Below are positions 1-8,034 of a stretch of 33,772 nt of DNA, piece after piece. How positions within the stretch are numbered: the stretch's first letter is position 1; every line of letters starts with the position of its first letter. Below the pieces are notes generated by a model. That model was not told where the DNA came from. It saw only the letters and a program-made list of their open reading frames with translations, and did not search any database. Source of the DNA: Acidimicrobiaceae bacterium (GTDB lineage Bacteria; Actinomycetota; Acidimicrobiia; Acidimicrobiales; RAAP-2). The translations under genes were made by a program, and so were the position numbers. The stretch is from assembly GCA_027449885.1 (NCBI GenBank), contig DAIDKS010000013.1, positions 1 through 33,772 of the forward strand. Reading direction: 5' to 3'.

Positions 1-793
1 GGTGCCCGCCGGCGCGCGCGTCGGCACTCAGCGCCACGACGGCCGCCGCGGCGAGCCCGCTCGTCGCCGTGAGGGTGGCCGTCGTGAGGGCGCGCACCCA
101 CGCCCCCGCCCGCCGGGCGCGGTCGAGGGCGTCCTCGTGCTCGTCGAGTCGCGCGAGAGCGCTCGCGCGCCCCTCGCCGAGCGCTACCGCCGCCGGGTCC
201 CGCACCACGTCGTCGACGAGGTCGGCGAGCGCGACGAGCGCGGCGTCGCGACGCTCCTCGGCCCGCGCGGCGAGCCGGGCGCTCACCGGCCCGACGCCGA
301 GGGCGACGAGGAGGGCGACGAGGAGGGCGAGGCCCGCCAGGGGCACCAGGAAGCCGAGGACGACCGCGACGACGAGGGCGGCCACCGTTCCCGCGGCGAG
401 CGGTGCCGCCACGGCGACCAGCAGGCTCTCGACGCGGTCGCCGTCGGTGAGCGCCAGCTCCACCACCTCCCCCGGCCGGGGCCCGAGCCCCGCCGGCACC
501 AGCGGCTCGATCTCGCGCGCGAGGTCGGCGCGGACCCGCGACACGACCGCGAGGGCCACCCGGTGGGTCGCCGTGCGCTCGGCGTAGCGGGTGGCCGCCT
601 TCGCCAGCGCGAAGATCTGGACGAGGCCCATGGGGACGCTCAGCGAGAGCACCGCCGGCCGCTGCCACGCCCGCACGATGAGCCAGGCCGAGGTGAGCGA
701 GAGCCCGGCCGTGCTGAGGGCCACGACGACGCCGATCCCCAGCGCCCGCGCGATCCCTCGCCGCTCGGCCGCCATCGCCTCCCGCACGCTCAC
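1..793 (-). CDS. cydC: CydC, ABC transporter subunit for cytochrome bd assembly (partial, C-terminus cut)
   Basis: The reverse-strand frame is open from a GTG at 793 to the window edge, about 264 codons. The visible part is the membrane domain of an ABC exporter half: several long hydrophobic stretches separated by Arg/Glu-rich loops, including an ATRYAER segment typical of CydC. The ATP-binding domain lies beyond the window. The GTG overlaps the cydD stop (GTGA), so the two are translationally coupled. In the known CydDC complex the two halves form a heterodimeric exporter in the cytoplasmic membrane, needed for assembly of cytochrome bd; reduced thiols and haem have been proposed as substrates. 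The gene order cydA-cydB-cydD-cydC is the usual actinobacterial one. The call rests on position and the visible membrane domain. Confidence 0.85.
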   Translation of the reverse strand, partial: MSVREAMAAERRGIARALGIGVVVALSTAGLSLTSAWLIVRAWQRPAVLSLSVPMGLVQIFALAKAATRYAERTATHRVALAVVSRVRADLAREIEPLVPAGLGPRPGEVVELALTDGDRVESLLVAVAAPLAAGTVAALVVAVVLGFLVPLAGLALLVALLVALGVGPVSARLAARAEERRDAALVALADLVDDVVRDPAAVALGEGRASALARLDEHEDALDRARRAGAWVRALTTATLTATSGLAAAAVVALSADARAGGH

Positions 794-2208
794 CGGACGG
801 CCACCTCGGGGCCCTCGACCACGCGTTCGTGGGCCGCGACGATCACGGTGGCGCGCGAGCGCGCGAGCACCGCGCGCACCCGCGCGGCGCTCGCGGGGTC
901 GAGGTGGGCCGTCGGCTCGTCGAGCACGAGCACGAGGGGGTCGCGCGCGAGCGCGCCCGCGAGGGCCAGTCGTCGGCGCTCGCCGGCGGAGAGCTCGAGG
1001 CCGACGAGCGGCGCGTCGAGCGCGAGGTCGAGGCCGAGGTCGTCGAGGAGGTCCCGCAGCGTCGCGTCGCTCGCCGCGCCGCCCGGCGCCAGGGCGTCGC
1101 GGGTCGTCGTTCCCCGCAGCGTCGGGTCCTGGTCGAGCCAGCCCACGCGGGCCCGCCACGCGTCGGGGTCGATCCGCGCGAGTGGGACGCCGTCGACCAG
1201 CACCTCACCCTCGTGGGGGTCGGCGAGGCCGGCGACCACGCGCAGCAGGCTCGTCTTGCCCGCCCCGGACGGTCCCCGCAGGGTGAGTCGACCGCCCGGC
1301 CCGACGAGGGCCTCGACCGCGGCGAGGGACGGGCGGGCTCGCACGGCGGCGACGGTGATCGCCGGGGGCGCGGCGGGAGCCGGACGACCTCCCGCGGGAC
1401 GGGCCCGCTCGACGAGGTCGAGCACGTCCCCCGCCGCGCTCATCCCCACGGTGCCGTCGTGGTAGCGGGCGGCCGCTCGGCGCAGCGGTGCGAACACCTC
1501 GGGCGTGAGCAACAGCACGACGAGGGCGCGCTCGAGGGAGAGCCCGCCGTGGATCAGGCGCAGCCCGAGGGACAGGGCCACGAGCGCGGTCGCGAGGGAG
1601 CTCAGCAGCTCGAGGGCGAAGGTCGACAGGAAGGCGACCCGCAACGTCGCCATCGTGGATCGCGTGAGGGCCTCCCCCGCGTCGTCGAGCGAGCGCACCG
1701 CGTCGCGCGAGCGGTTGAGGGACTTGAGGTCGCGCATGCCGCGCACCACGTCGCCCAGGTAGGCGGCGAGGCGCTGCTGGTCGCGCCAGCGTCGGTCCAT
1801 CTCGTCGCGTGCGGCGAGACCCAGCAGGACCATGAAGACCGGTAGCACCAGGGCCGAGACGGCGACGATCACGCCACTCAGCCAGTCCTCGACGCCGATC
1901 ACGAGGGCCACGCCGACCGGCGCGACGAGCGCGAGCACGAGGGCCGGGACGTAGCTGGAGAGGAAGGCCTCGAGCTCGTCGAGACCCCGGGTCAGGAGCT
2001 GCGTCGTCGCCTCGGCACCGGCCTCACGGCCGCGGTCGAGCACGACGGCGACGGCGCGGCGGCGCAGGTCGCGGCGGACGGGCGCGGCGAGTCGGGTCGT
2101 GATCGTCTCGCCGAGGCCACTCGCGAGGGCGCGCACGGTGGTCGCCCCGACGAGCCACGCGAGGGGTGTCAGGCCGGCGCTTGGGTCCCGCGCGAGCGCC
2201 GCCAGCAC
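790..2208 (-). CDS. cydD: CydD, ABC transporter subunit for cytochrome bd assembly (N-terminus uncertain)
   Basis: This is a membrane domain fused to an ATPase domain. The ATPase part shows a Walker A (GPSGAGKT), an ABC signature (LSAGERRRLALAGAL) and a Walker B followed by the H/D-loop region (LVLVLDEPTAHLD). It is the partner half-transporter of CydC for cytochrome bd assembly. The first usual start codon in frame is the GTG at 2208, which gives 472 residues. The frame stays open upstream, and about 39 further codons (to a CTG at 2325-2323) encode a basic stretch plus a hydrophobic helix resembling the normal first CydD membrane segment. No ATG, GTG or TTG lies in that stretch, which begins about 20 nt after the cydB stop. 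The true start may be a rare CTG or may have been lost to a sequence error. The family is certain and the N-terminus is not. Confidence 0.88.
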   Translation of the reverse strand: MLAALARDPSAGLTPLAWLVGATTVRALASGLGETITTRLAAPVRRDLRRRAVAVVLDRGREAGAEATTQLLTRGLDELEAFLSSYVPALVLALVAPVGVALVIGVEDWLSGVIVAVSALVLPVFMVLLGLAARDEMDRRWRDQQRLAAYLGDVVRGMRDLKSLNRSRDAVRSLDDAGEALTRSTMATLRVAFLSTFALELLSSLATALVALSLGLRLIHGGLSLERALVVLLLTPEVFAPLRRAAARYHDGTVGMSAAGDVLDLVERARPAGGRPAPAAPPAITVAAVRARPSLAAVEALVGPGGRLTLRGPSGAGKTSLLRVVAGLADPHEGEVLVDGVPLARIDPDAWRARVGWLDQDPTLRGTTTRDALAPGGAASDATLRDLLDDLGLDLALDAPLVGLELSAGERRRLALAGALARDPLVLVLDEPTAHLDPASAARVRAVLARSRATVIVAAHERVVEGPEVAVR

Positions 2209-2344
2209 CGCCCCGAGGGCGAACGCCTGGACGACGAGTGCCCCCGTCGCGACGAGACTGGTCGCGACCGCGGCGGCGACGCCCCGCGTCGCGAGGGGAC
2301 TCGCGCGCCGCAGGCGCGCGAGCAGGGCCCCCGGGGACGCGGCC

Positions 2345-3394
2345 CTAGGCCTCGGTCGGCTGCTCGACTCGATCGGGACGGCCGACCCGCTTCTTGAACA
2401 CCCAGTACGTCCAGCCCTGGTAGGCCAACACGAAGGGCGTGAAGATCAGGGCCACCCAACTCATCACCTTGAGAGTGTAGGGATGCGACGCGCTCGCGAC
2501 GATGCTGAGGTCGTAGGAGGTCCGCACCGAGCTGACGAGCACGTTCGGGTAGAGGTCGAGGAGGAGCGTCGTGAAGAGCGCCAGCACGACGAAGGCCGTC
2601 GCCACGAAGGCCCAGCCCTCCATGCGCTCGCCGATGAGCCACCCGACGGCCGCCAGCGCACCGACCGCGAGGATCGGCAGCAGCGGCGGGACCAGTCCCA
2701 CGTGGTGCCAGGCGTGGGCGCTCAGGTAGGTCCAGCCGAGGAAGGCGGTGACCAGCACGAAGGTCACCGGGGCGAGGCGCTGTCCGAGCGCGCGCGCGTT
2801 CTCGCGCACCGGGTCCTCGGCCTTCAGACCGAGGTAGGTGGCGCCGTGGAGGGTGAAGAGCGACAGGGTGGCCAGTCCGCCGAGCAGCGCGTACGGCTTC
2901 ACCAGGTCGAAGAAGGTTCCGGTCCAGGCACCGCCCGCGACGATCGGCACCCCGTGGACGAAGTCCGCGAAGGCGACCCCCCAGAGGAGGGCCGGCAGGG
3001 CCGACCCCCAGAAGATGGCCCGGTCCCAGGCCCGCCGCCACCGGGCGTCGTCGCGCCGGTGCCGGAACTCGAATGCGATCCCGCGCACGATGAGGGCCGC
3101 CAGCACGACGAAGAGGGCGAGGTAGAAGCCCGAGAAGACCGTCGCGTACCAGAGGGGGAAGGCCGCGAAGGTCGCCCCGCCGGCCACCAGCAGCCAGACC
3201 TCGTTCCCGTCCCACACGGGTCCGATGCTGTTGATGACGACGCGCCGATCGACGTCGTCGCGCGTGACGAACGGGAGCAGGACCCCCACGCCGAAGTCGA
3301 AGCCCTCCAGGAAGAAGTACCCCAGCCAGAGCACTCCGATGAGGGCGAACCAGAGCTGCTCGAGGCCGCTCGGTGATGCGGTGACGGCGAACAC
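2345..3394 (-). CDS. cydB: Cytochrome bd ubiquinol/menaquinol oxidase subunit II
   Basis: This membrane protein of about 349 residues begins with the CydB hallmark (LGYFFLEGFDFGVGVLLPF). It also has the NSIGPVWDGNEVWLL motif near residue 75, seven or more hydrophobic segments, and a C-terminal segment containing SYDLSIVASASHPYTLKVM. CydB pairs with CydA as the second membrane subunit of the bd oxidase, which oxidises quinol and reduces O2 to water without pumping protons. The start was chosen from the ribosome site: AGGAGG at 3405-3400 overlaps the cydA stop (TAG, 3406-3404) and sits 5 nt before the GTG at 3394. The GTG at 3400 directly abuts the Shine-Dalgarno sequence and is less likely. 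The gene belongs to the cydABDC operon. Confidence 0.96.
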   Translation of the reverse strand: MFAVTASPSGLEQLWFALIGVLWLGYFFLEGFDFGVGVLLPFVTRDDVDRRVVINSIGPVWDGNEVWLLVAGGATFAAFPLWYATVFSGFYLALFVVLAALIVRGIAFEFRHRRDDARWRRAWDRAIFWGSALPALLWGVAFADFVHGVPIVAGGAWTGTFFDLVKPYALLGGLATLSLFTLHGATYLGLKAEDPVRENARALGQRLAPVTFVLVTAFLGWTYLSAHAWHHVGLVPPLLPILAVGALAAVGWLIGERMEGWAFVATAFVVLALFTTLLLDLYPNVLVSSVRTSYDLSIVASASHPYTLKVMSWVALIFTPFVLAYQGWTYWVFKKRVGRPDRVEQPTEA

Positions 3395-3403
3395 GGCCAC
3401 CTC

Positions 3404-4801
3404 CTAGTAGACGAGCTCGGGCGCGGACTCGGCCTCGGCGGGCGACAGCGGCGCCTCCGGGACTCGGGCCAGGCGGATCATGAGCGCGATCTCGATGATC
3501 GCGAGGACGGTGTAGATCGCGGTGAAGCCGATGAGGCTGGTCGCCACGTAGCCGGGCGAGATGACCGAGACGGCGTTCGAGGTCTTGAGCAGTCCGTAGA
3601 CGACCCAGGGCTGGCGGCCGACCTCGGTGAAGATCCAGCCCACCGAGTTGGCGATGAAGGGCGCCAGGATCATCCAGGCGGCGAAGCGCAGGAAGCGCGG
3701 CGATTGCTCGAGGCGGCGCCGGCGCATCAGCCAGATGCCGATGGCCCCGAGCGCGAGCAGGAGGATGCCGAGGCCCACCATGATCCGGAAGGTCCAGTAG
3801 AGGAGCCAGATGACCGGCACGTAGCTGCCCGCGCCGTACGTCTTCGTCGCCTGGGCCTGGAGCTGGTGGATCCCCTCCACCTTGCCGTCCCACGTGTTGG
3901 TCGCGAGGACGCTCAGGATGTGGGGCACCCGAACCTGGAAGATCGGGTTGCCCGAGAGATTGCCGATGGTGAGCAGCGAGAAGGAGGCGGCGCTCGTCGT
4001 GTCGTAGAGGGCCTCCGCCGCGGCCATCTTCATGGGCTGCTGGGTCTCCATCTGCTTGCCCTGGGAGTCGCCGAGGAAGATCGTGCCGACCGCGGCGATG
4101 AGCACGACGACGACGCCGACGCGCGCGGCCTTGGCGAAGGCGGCGGTGTCGTGGCCCCGGCGCAGGTGCCACGCGGCAACCCCGAGGAGGAAGGCGGCCC
4201 CGGTGAGGAAGGCCGCGAAGAGGACGTGCCCGTACTCGAGGACGAAGGTCGAGTTCGTCATGACGGCCCAGAAGTTCGTCATCACGGCCTGGTGGGTGTG
4301 GGGATCGATCGTGTAGCCGACCGGGTGCTGCATCCAGGCGTTGGCCGCCACGATGAAGGCGGCCGAGAGGATCGTGCCGAGACTCGCGAGCCAGATCGAC
4401 AGGACGTGGACCCGCGGGCTCACCCGACCACGTCCGAAGATCCAGACGCCGAGGAACGTCGACTCCATGAAGAAGGCGAGCAGCCCCTCGATGGCGAGGG
4501 GCGCGCCGAAGATGTTGCCGACGAAGACCGAGTAGCGCGACCAGTCCATGCCGAACTGGAACTCCTGCACGATCCCGGTCACCACGCCGATCGCGAAGTT
4601 GACGAGGAAGAGCTTGCCGAAGAAGCGCGTCGCCCGCTCCCAGGCCCCGTCGCCCGTGCGGTAGGCCGCGGTCTGCAAGATGGCCACCAGCAGTGACAGG
4701 CCGATCGTCAGGGGGACGAACAGGAAGTGGAAGACGGTGGTCACGGCGAACTGCCACCTGGCCAGGGTCAGGGTGGAGATACCTGCGAGTAGTGCACTCA
4801 T
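3404..4801 (-). CDS. cydA: Cytochrome bd ubiquinol/menaquinol oxidase subunit I
   Basis: The protein has 465 residues with about nine membrane helices. Conserved haem-site residues are visible: His25 in the first helix (E. coli His19), His192 in the EYGHVLFA helix (His186) and Met341 in the FRIMVGLG helix (Met393). The conserved acidic ESTFLG motif (Glu113) and the GRQPW motif (395-399) are present. The quinol-binding Q-loop around residues 255-330 is short, as in the shorter bd class, and keeps the GKVEG element (Glu309). The protein carries haems b558, b595 and d and oxidises quinol. There is no Shine-Dalgarno sequence; a TAGGTT box lies 6 nt before the ATG, suggesting a leaderless transcript. 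The gene lies 105 nt downstream of the sulfide-linked gene set on the same strand. Confidence 0.97.
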   Translation of the reverse strand: MSALLAGISTLTLARWQFAVTTVFHFLFVPLTIGLSLLVAILQTAAYRTGDGAWERATRFFGKLFLVNFAIGVVTGIVQEFQFGMDWSRYSVFVGNIFGAPLAIEGLLAFFMESTFLGVWIFGRGRVSPRVHVLSIWLASLGTILSAAFIVAANAWMQHPVGYTIDPHTHQAVMTNFWAVMTNSTFVLEYGHVLFAAFLTGAAFLLGVAAWHLRRGHDTAAFAKAARVGVVVVLIAAVGTIFLGDSQGKQMETQQPMKMAAAEALYDTTSAASFSLLTIGNLSGNPIFQVRVPHILSVLATNTWDGKVEGIHQLQAQATKTYGAGSYVPVIWLLYWTFRIMVGLGILLLALGAIGIWLMRRRRLEQSPRFLRFAAWMILAPFIANSVGWIFTEVGRQPWVVYGLLKTSNAVSVISPGYVATSLIGFTAIYTVLAIIEIALMIRLARVPEAPLSPAEAESAPELVY

Positions 4802-4807
4802 GAGTCC

Positions 4808-4813
4808 AACCTA
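4808..4813 (-). promoter_or_regulatory. Probable -10 box of a leaderless cydA promoter
   Basis: TAGGTT on the reverse strand lies exactly 6 nt before the cydA ATG, and no ribosome binding site lies between. The same layout recurs at several genes in this window. The 105-nt gap from here to 4906 holds nothing else clear except a weak CCACG/CGTGG inverted repeat near 4859-4878. That repeat could end transcription from the methyltransferase gene, although it has no T tract. Confidence 0.5.
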
Positions 4814-4906
4814 TCGAATGTTGAGTCCCGTACTACACATTAACCGGGGCCAATGGTCCCACGCCGCGCTTACCGTGGGCCGCTCGAGGTGGGAGGAGGC
4901 GACGCG

Positions 4907-5680
4907 CTAGGCGACGTCCCACCAGATCGCGCGCAGCGCCCGCCCCGGCGTCGCCGCCTGGGCCGCGAGGAACTCGCGGACCTCACCCTCGCGCTCGGGC
5001 GCGAGGCAGAGGCGGATCCGCGTGAAGTGGGCCGCCTGATCGAGGTCGACCTCGCCGCGCATCGAGCCCGTGAAGGGCTCCGAGTGGGCGGCGACACCCA
5101 TCTCGGCGAGGACGGCGAGCAGGTCCTCGGGGGTCGGCCCGTCCGGCCGGTCGAGGTCCCAGAAGTGCCGCCAGGCGGGCGTCATCCCCGCCAGGGGGTG
5201 GCGCTCGGGCATCTCGACCACGACGCGTCGACGCGCGTGGTCGGTGAGGGCCCCGAGGAAGGGCACGATGTCGCCCACGTTGTAGACGACGTGGTGCGAC
5301 GTCACGACGTCGGCGACGGGCGTGATCGACGCGACGGCCGGCCAGTCGCCCTCGACGGTGAGGACCTCGACCCCGCGGGCGGTGCCGGCCTCGCGGAACA
5401 TCGCGAGCATGGCCGCCTGGTGGTCGACGCCGATCACCCGGCGGGCGGGTGGGGTGATCGCGTAGGCCGCGATCCCCCCACCGCACCCGACGTCGAGCAC
5501 GGACCCGCCCTCGGGCAGGGCCTCGCGCGCGCGGGCGTGCGACGGCGTGTCCTCGATCCGCTCGGGCAGCCCGAAGAGCGCCGGGGGGTGAATCCACGGG
5601 CTCTCCGGCGCCTGAGACAGGATGGCGTCGGGGATGGCCCACTCCGCCAGAGCGTCACGCCACCGCGCGGCTGCGTTCAT
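4907..5680 (-). CDS. Class I SAM-dependent methyltransferase, substrate unknown
   Basis: The product has about 257 residues. The SAM-binding motif I, VLDVGCGGGIAAYAI, is near residues 62-76, and an acidic residue ends strand 2 (VIGVDHQ). Motif-III-like and post-motif segments follow (ADVVTSHHVVYNVGDIVPFL, then VVVEMPERHPL). This is a Rossmann-fold methyltransferase of the Methyltransf_11/25 type. The ATG at 5680 shares one base with the stop of the upstream 54-residue protein gene (TGATG), so the two are coupled. The position at the end of a sulfide-linked run and ahead of cydA makes a role in thiol or sulfide metabolism possible, but that is inference only. Nothing in the sequence identifies the substrate. 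Confidence 0.85.
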   Translation of the reverse strand: MNAAARWRDALAEWAIPDAILSQAPESPWIHPPALFGLPERIEDTPSHARAREALPEGGSVLDVGCGGGIAAYAITPPARRVIGVDHQAAMLAMFREAGTARGVEVLTVEGDWPAVASITPVADVVTSHHVVYNVGDIVPFLGALTDHARRRVVVEMPERHPLAGMTPAWRHFWDLDRPDGPTPEDLLAVLAEMGVAAHSEPFTGSMRGEVDLDQAAHFTRIRLCLAPEREGEVREFLAAQAATPGRALRAIWWDVA

Positions 5681-5844
5681 CACCGAGAGAATAGGCGCGA
5701 CATGAAGCCGCCCGAGCCCGCGGGGCTCTCGTGGCCCTGGCAGCGGTCGGCCTTGGGCACGCCCGCCAGCGCCTGCTCGATGTGGTTACCGCATCCGCTC
5801 CACGTCGGCTTGCCGCAGGTCCGGCACGTCACTCGACTGCACAT
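5680..5844 (-). CDS. Small Cys-rich (zinc-ribbon-like) protein, 54 residues
   Basis: The start is ATG at 5844, with GAAAGGAAA as ribosome site about 8 nt upstream. The N-terminal part has the pattern CxxCGKPTWxGCGxHI followed by GVPKADRCQGHE. This gives four or more Cys plus two His that could hold a zinc ion. Small actinobacterial proteins with the same CxxCGKxTWxGCGxH...VP...RC layout are, from memory, common and uncharacterised. The C-terminal 15 residues are a Gly/Ser-rich tail. The stop codon overlaps the methyltransferase start, and the gene follows the CoA-disulfide-reductase/rhodanese gene by 53 nt. It could bind metal or protect a reactive sulfur, but no function is established. Confidence 0.8.
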   Translation of the reverse strand: MCSRVTCRTCGKPTWSGCGNHIEQALAGVPKADRCQGHESPAGSGGFMSRLFSR

Positions 5845-5897
5845 TGGTCTGTTTCCTTTCGGTTGGGGTTGGTTGGTGGGATTGGTGGTGAGGGTGA

Positions 5898-7538
5898 TCA
5901 GTGGACGAGCGCGGGAACGGCCGCCGGCGAGGTGTGCCAGGTCTGGTAGCCGCCCGAGAGGTTGCGCGCGTTGAAGCCGTGGGCTCGCAGCAGTCGCGTG
6001 GCCACGTGGCCGCGCTGGCCCACCTGGCAGATCACCACGACGTCGCGGGCGTCGATCTCGGCCATGCGGTCGCGCAGGTCGTCGACCGGGATGTTCCGAG
6101 CCCCCGGCACGGTGCCCCGGGCGTACTCGCCGGGCGTGCGCACGTCGAGCAGGAGGTATCCCTGCTCGGCGAGACGCCGAGCCTCGTGCCACTGGGCCGA
6201 CTCGACGAGTCCCGTGAGGAGGTTCTCCGCGACGTAGCCGAGCATGTTGACGGGGTCCTTCGCCGACCCGAAGGGCGGGGCGTAGGCCAGCTCGAGGTCG
6301 GCCAGCTCCGGGGCGGTGAGGCCCGCACGGATGGCGGTGGCGATCACGTCGATGCGCTTGTCCACGCCCTCGGTGCCCACGGCCTGGGCCCCGAGGATCG
6401 CGCCGGAGGTCGGCTCGATGAGCAGCTTGAGCGCCATCTTGCGCGCCCCGGGGTAGTAGCCGGCGTGGTGGGCGGGGTGGGTGTGGATCGCGAGGTGCGC
6501 CCGGCCCTGAGCGGCGAGACGCTTCTCGTTCCAGCCCGTCGCCGCGACGACGAGGTCGAAGACCTTCACGATGGCGGTGCCGATCGTCGGCACCGGACGG
6601 ATCGGACGACCGACGATGTGGTCGGCGACCACGCGGCCGTGGCGATTCGCGATGTTCGCGAGCGGCACCAGCGTGGCGCCGCCGTCGAGGGCGTCGGTCT
6701 TCTCGGCCGCGTCACCGACGGCGTAGATCCGCTCGTCGCTCGTGCGGTTGAACTCGTCGACGGCGATGCCGCCGGCGGCACCGATCGTGAGGCCGGCCTC
6801 GCGAGCGAGTCGCACGTCGGGGCGCACGCCGATCGCGGCGACCACCAGGTCGGCCGCGAGGACCTCGCCCGAGGCGAGGACGACGCCGCCCTCGTCGATG
6901 CGCGTCACCGAGTTCGCCAGGTGCAGGTCGACGCCGTGGCGGCGCAGCTCGTCGGCGACCAGGTGCGCCATCTCGGGGTCGAGCGGCGCCATCACCTGGT
7001 CGGTCGCCTCGACGAGCGCGGTCGGGACGCCGCGGTGGATCAGGTTCTCGGTGATCTCGAGACCGATGAAGCCGCCGCCGATGACGACGGCCCGCTCGGG
7101 CTGGTCCTCGACCGACGCGGCCATGCGCTCCACGTCCTCGACCGTGCGCAGCACCATCGCGCGCTCGATCCCGGGGATCGGCGGCACGACCGGGGAGGCC
7201 CCCGGACTCAGGATCAGGTAGTCGTAGCCGAGGTCGTAGGTGGCCGCGCCCGGCAGCTCGCGCACGCTGACCGTGCGGGTGACCGGCTCGATCGCCACCA
7301 CCTCGCTGTTCACGCGCACGTCGAGACGGAAGCGCGCGTGCAGGCTCTCGGGGGTCTGCAGCAGCAGGTCCTCCTCGTCGCTGATCACGCCGCCGACGAA
7401 GTACGGCAGGCCGCAGTTCGCGTAGCTCACGTAGCCACTGCGCTCGAGGACGATGATCTCGGCGTCACTGTCCAGGCGGCGCAGTCGCGTCGCGGCCGAC
7501 ATGCCGCCGGCGACGCCGCCGATGATGACGACTCTCAT
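5898..7538 (-). CDS. CoA-disulfide reductase-type flavoprotein fused to a rhodanese domain
   Basis: The protein has 546 residues. An N-terminal FAD dinucleotide-binding motif (VVIIGGVAGGMSAATRLRR) is followed by SYANCGLPYF with the single active-site Cys42, characteristic of the CoADR/Npsr group rather than two-Cys disulfide reductases. A second GGGFIGLE motif near residue 155 binds NAD(P)H, and a YAVGDAAE segment contacts FAD. The C-terminal 100 residues are a rhodanese domain with DVRTPGEY and catalytic Cys504 in CQVGQRGH. Fusions of this kind are known NAD(P)H-dependent reductases of CoA disulfide, CoA persulfide and polysulfide. The start ATG has AAGGAG 5 nt upstream. It lies 41 nt after the CstR-like regulator gene, probably in the same operon. 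Confidence 0.93.
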   Translation of the reverse strand: MRVVIIGGVAGGMSAATRLRRLDSDAEIIVLERSGYVSYANCGLPYFVGGVISDEEDLLLQTPESLHARFRLDVRVNSEVVAIEPVTRTVSVRELPGAATYDLGYDYLILSPGASPVVPPIPGIERAMVLRTVEDVERMAASVEDQPERAVVIGGGFIGLEITENLIHRGVPTALVEATDQVMAPLDPEMAHLVADELRRHGVDLHLANSVTRIDEGGVVLASGEVLAADLVVAAIGVRPDVRLAREAGLTIGAAGGIAVDEFNRTSDERIYAVGDAAEKTDALDGGATLVPLANIANRHGRVVADHIVGRPIRPVPTIGTAIVKVFDLVVAATGWNEKRLAAQGRAHLAIHTHPAHHAGYYPGARKMALKLLIEPTSGAILGAQAVGTEGVDKRIDVIATAIRAGLTAPELADLELAYAPPFGSAKDPVNMLGYVAENLLTGLVESAQWHEARRLAEQGYLLLDVRTPGEYARGTVPGARNIPVDDLRDRMAEIDARDVVVICQVGQRGHVATRLLRAHGFNARNLSGGYQTWHTSPAAVPALVH

Positions 7539-7579
7539 CTCTTATCTCCTTGGGGGGTTAGGGGGTGTGCGGGATGGGG

Positions 7580-7864
7580 TTAGGCGAGGCTGAGGAACAG
7601 TCGCTGGAGTTTCATCGTCATCTCCTCGGAGTCGGCCGAGGGCTCGATGATGCACTCCTTCAGGCTCGTCGAGATCAGGGCGAAGGCGGCCGTGTTGATG
7701 GCCTTGCTCACCGCCGACATCTGCGTGATGACGTCCTCGCAGGAGCGACCCTCCTCGAGCATGCGCACGACGGCGCCCATCTGCCCGTGCGCGCGCTTGA
7801 GCCGCTTCAGGATGGCGTCGAGCTGTTCTTGGTCCTGGAGGACGTGCGTGGCCTTGTCGGTCAT
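7580..7864 (-). CDS. cstR: CsoR-family repressor of the CstR (persulfide-sensing) type
   Basis: The 94-residue all-helical protein carries the CsoR/RcnR (DUF156) core: LKRLKRAHGQMGAVVRMLEEGRSCEDVI. Copper-sensing CsoR has Cys, then His 25 residues later, then Cys at +29. Here Cys42 and Cys71 are kept at that +29 spacing, but the His position (+25) is Ser67. Staphylococcal CstR likewise has two Cys and no His (Asn at that place), and senses sulfane sulfur by cross-linking the two thiols. The neighbours (SQR, rhodanese fusion) fit the same role. The ATG has TAGGAG as ribosome site. It probably represses the SQR promoter palindrome at 9537-9552. The gene symbol is by analogy. Confidence 0.87.
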   Translation of the reverse strand: MTDKATHVLQDQEQLDAILKRLKRAHGQMGAVVRMLEEGRSCEDVITQMSAVSKAINTAAFALISTSLKECIIEPSADSEEMTMKLQRLFLSLA

Positions 7865-7871
7865 GGTGCTC

Positions 7872-8018
7872 CTAGTGGTTTCCCTTGAAGATCATCGTGA
7901 CGAAGCGCACGTTGAGCGCGACGAATCGCCACAGCTGGAAGACGAGGTTGTTGCGTCGACGCAGCGTCTGCTGCGTCGGGAGCGGTGAGTTCGCGATGTC
8001 GCTCGCGGCGTTGTCCAC
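7872..8018 (-). CDS. Unrecognised 48-residue protein between SQR and the CstR-like gene
   Basis: The frame opens with GTG at 8018 behind a good ribosome site (GAGAGGAAC, 3 nt before the start) and stops with TAG at 7872. It fills the gap between SQR (stop at 8035) and the repressor gene (start at 7864), leaving 16 and 7 nt. The first 20 residues are polar. Residues 21-48 are basic and amphipathic, with LVFQLWRFVALN as the core and ending KGNH. Such a segment could lie on the membrane surface. I do not recognise a family. Position and ribosome site support a real gene; a membrane or SQR-partner role is a guess. Confidence 0.7.
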   Translation of the reverse strand: MDNAASDIANSPLPTQQTLRRRNNLVFQLWRFVALNVRFVTMIFKGNH

Positions 8019-8034
8019 GGTGTTCCTCTCAGCT

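Noticed and set aside
2..1465. Long plus-strand open frame opposite cydC/cydD
   Set aside because: It is rich in Arg/Glu/Gly with no domain and lies antisense to clear ABC transporter genes; GC-rich DNA produces such frames.
2169..4757. Very long minus-strand frame (over 860 codons) overlapping cydA and cydB
   Set aside because: It is an out-of-frame shadow of cydA/cydB with low-complexity Arg/Gly/Pro composition.
5901..7583. Long plus-strand frame opposite the CoADR-rhodanese gene
   Set aside because: It is the mirror of a clear flavoprotein gene, with no recognisable motif.
7580..7864. Assignment as copper-sensing CsoR
   Set aside because: The copper-binding His is Ser, and no copper transporter or chaperone gene is nearby.
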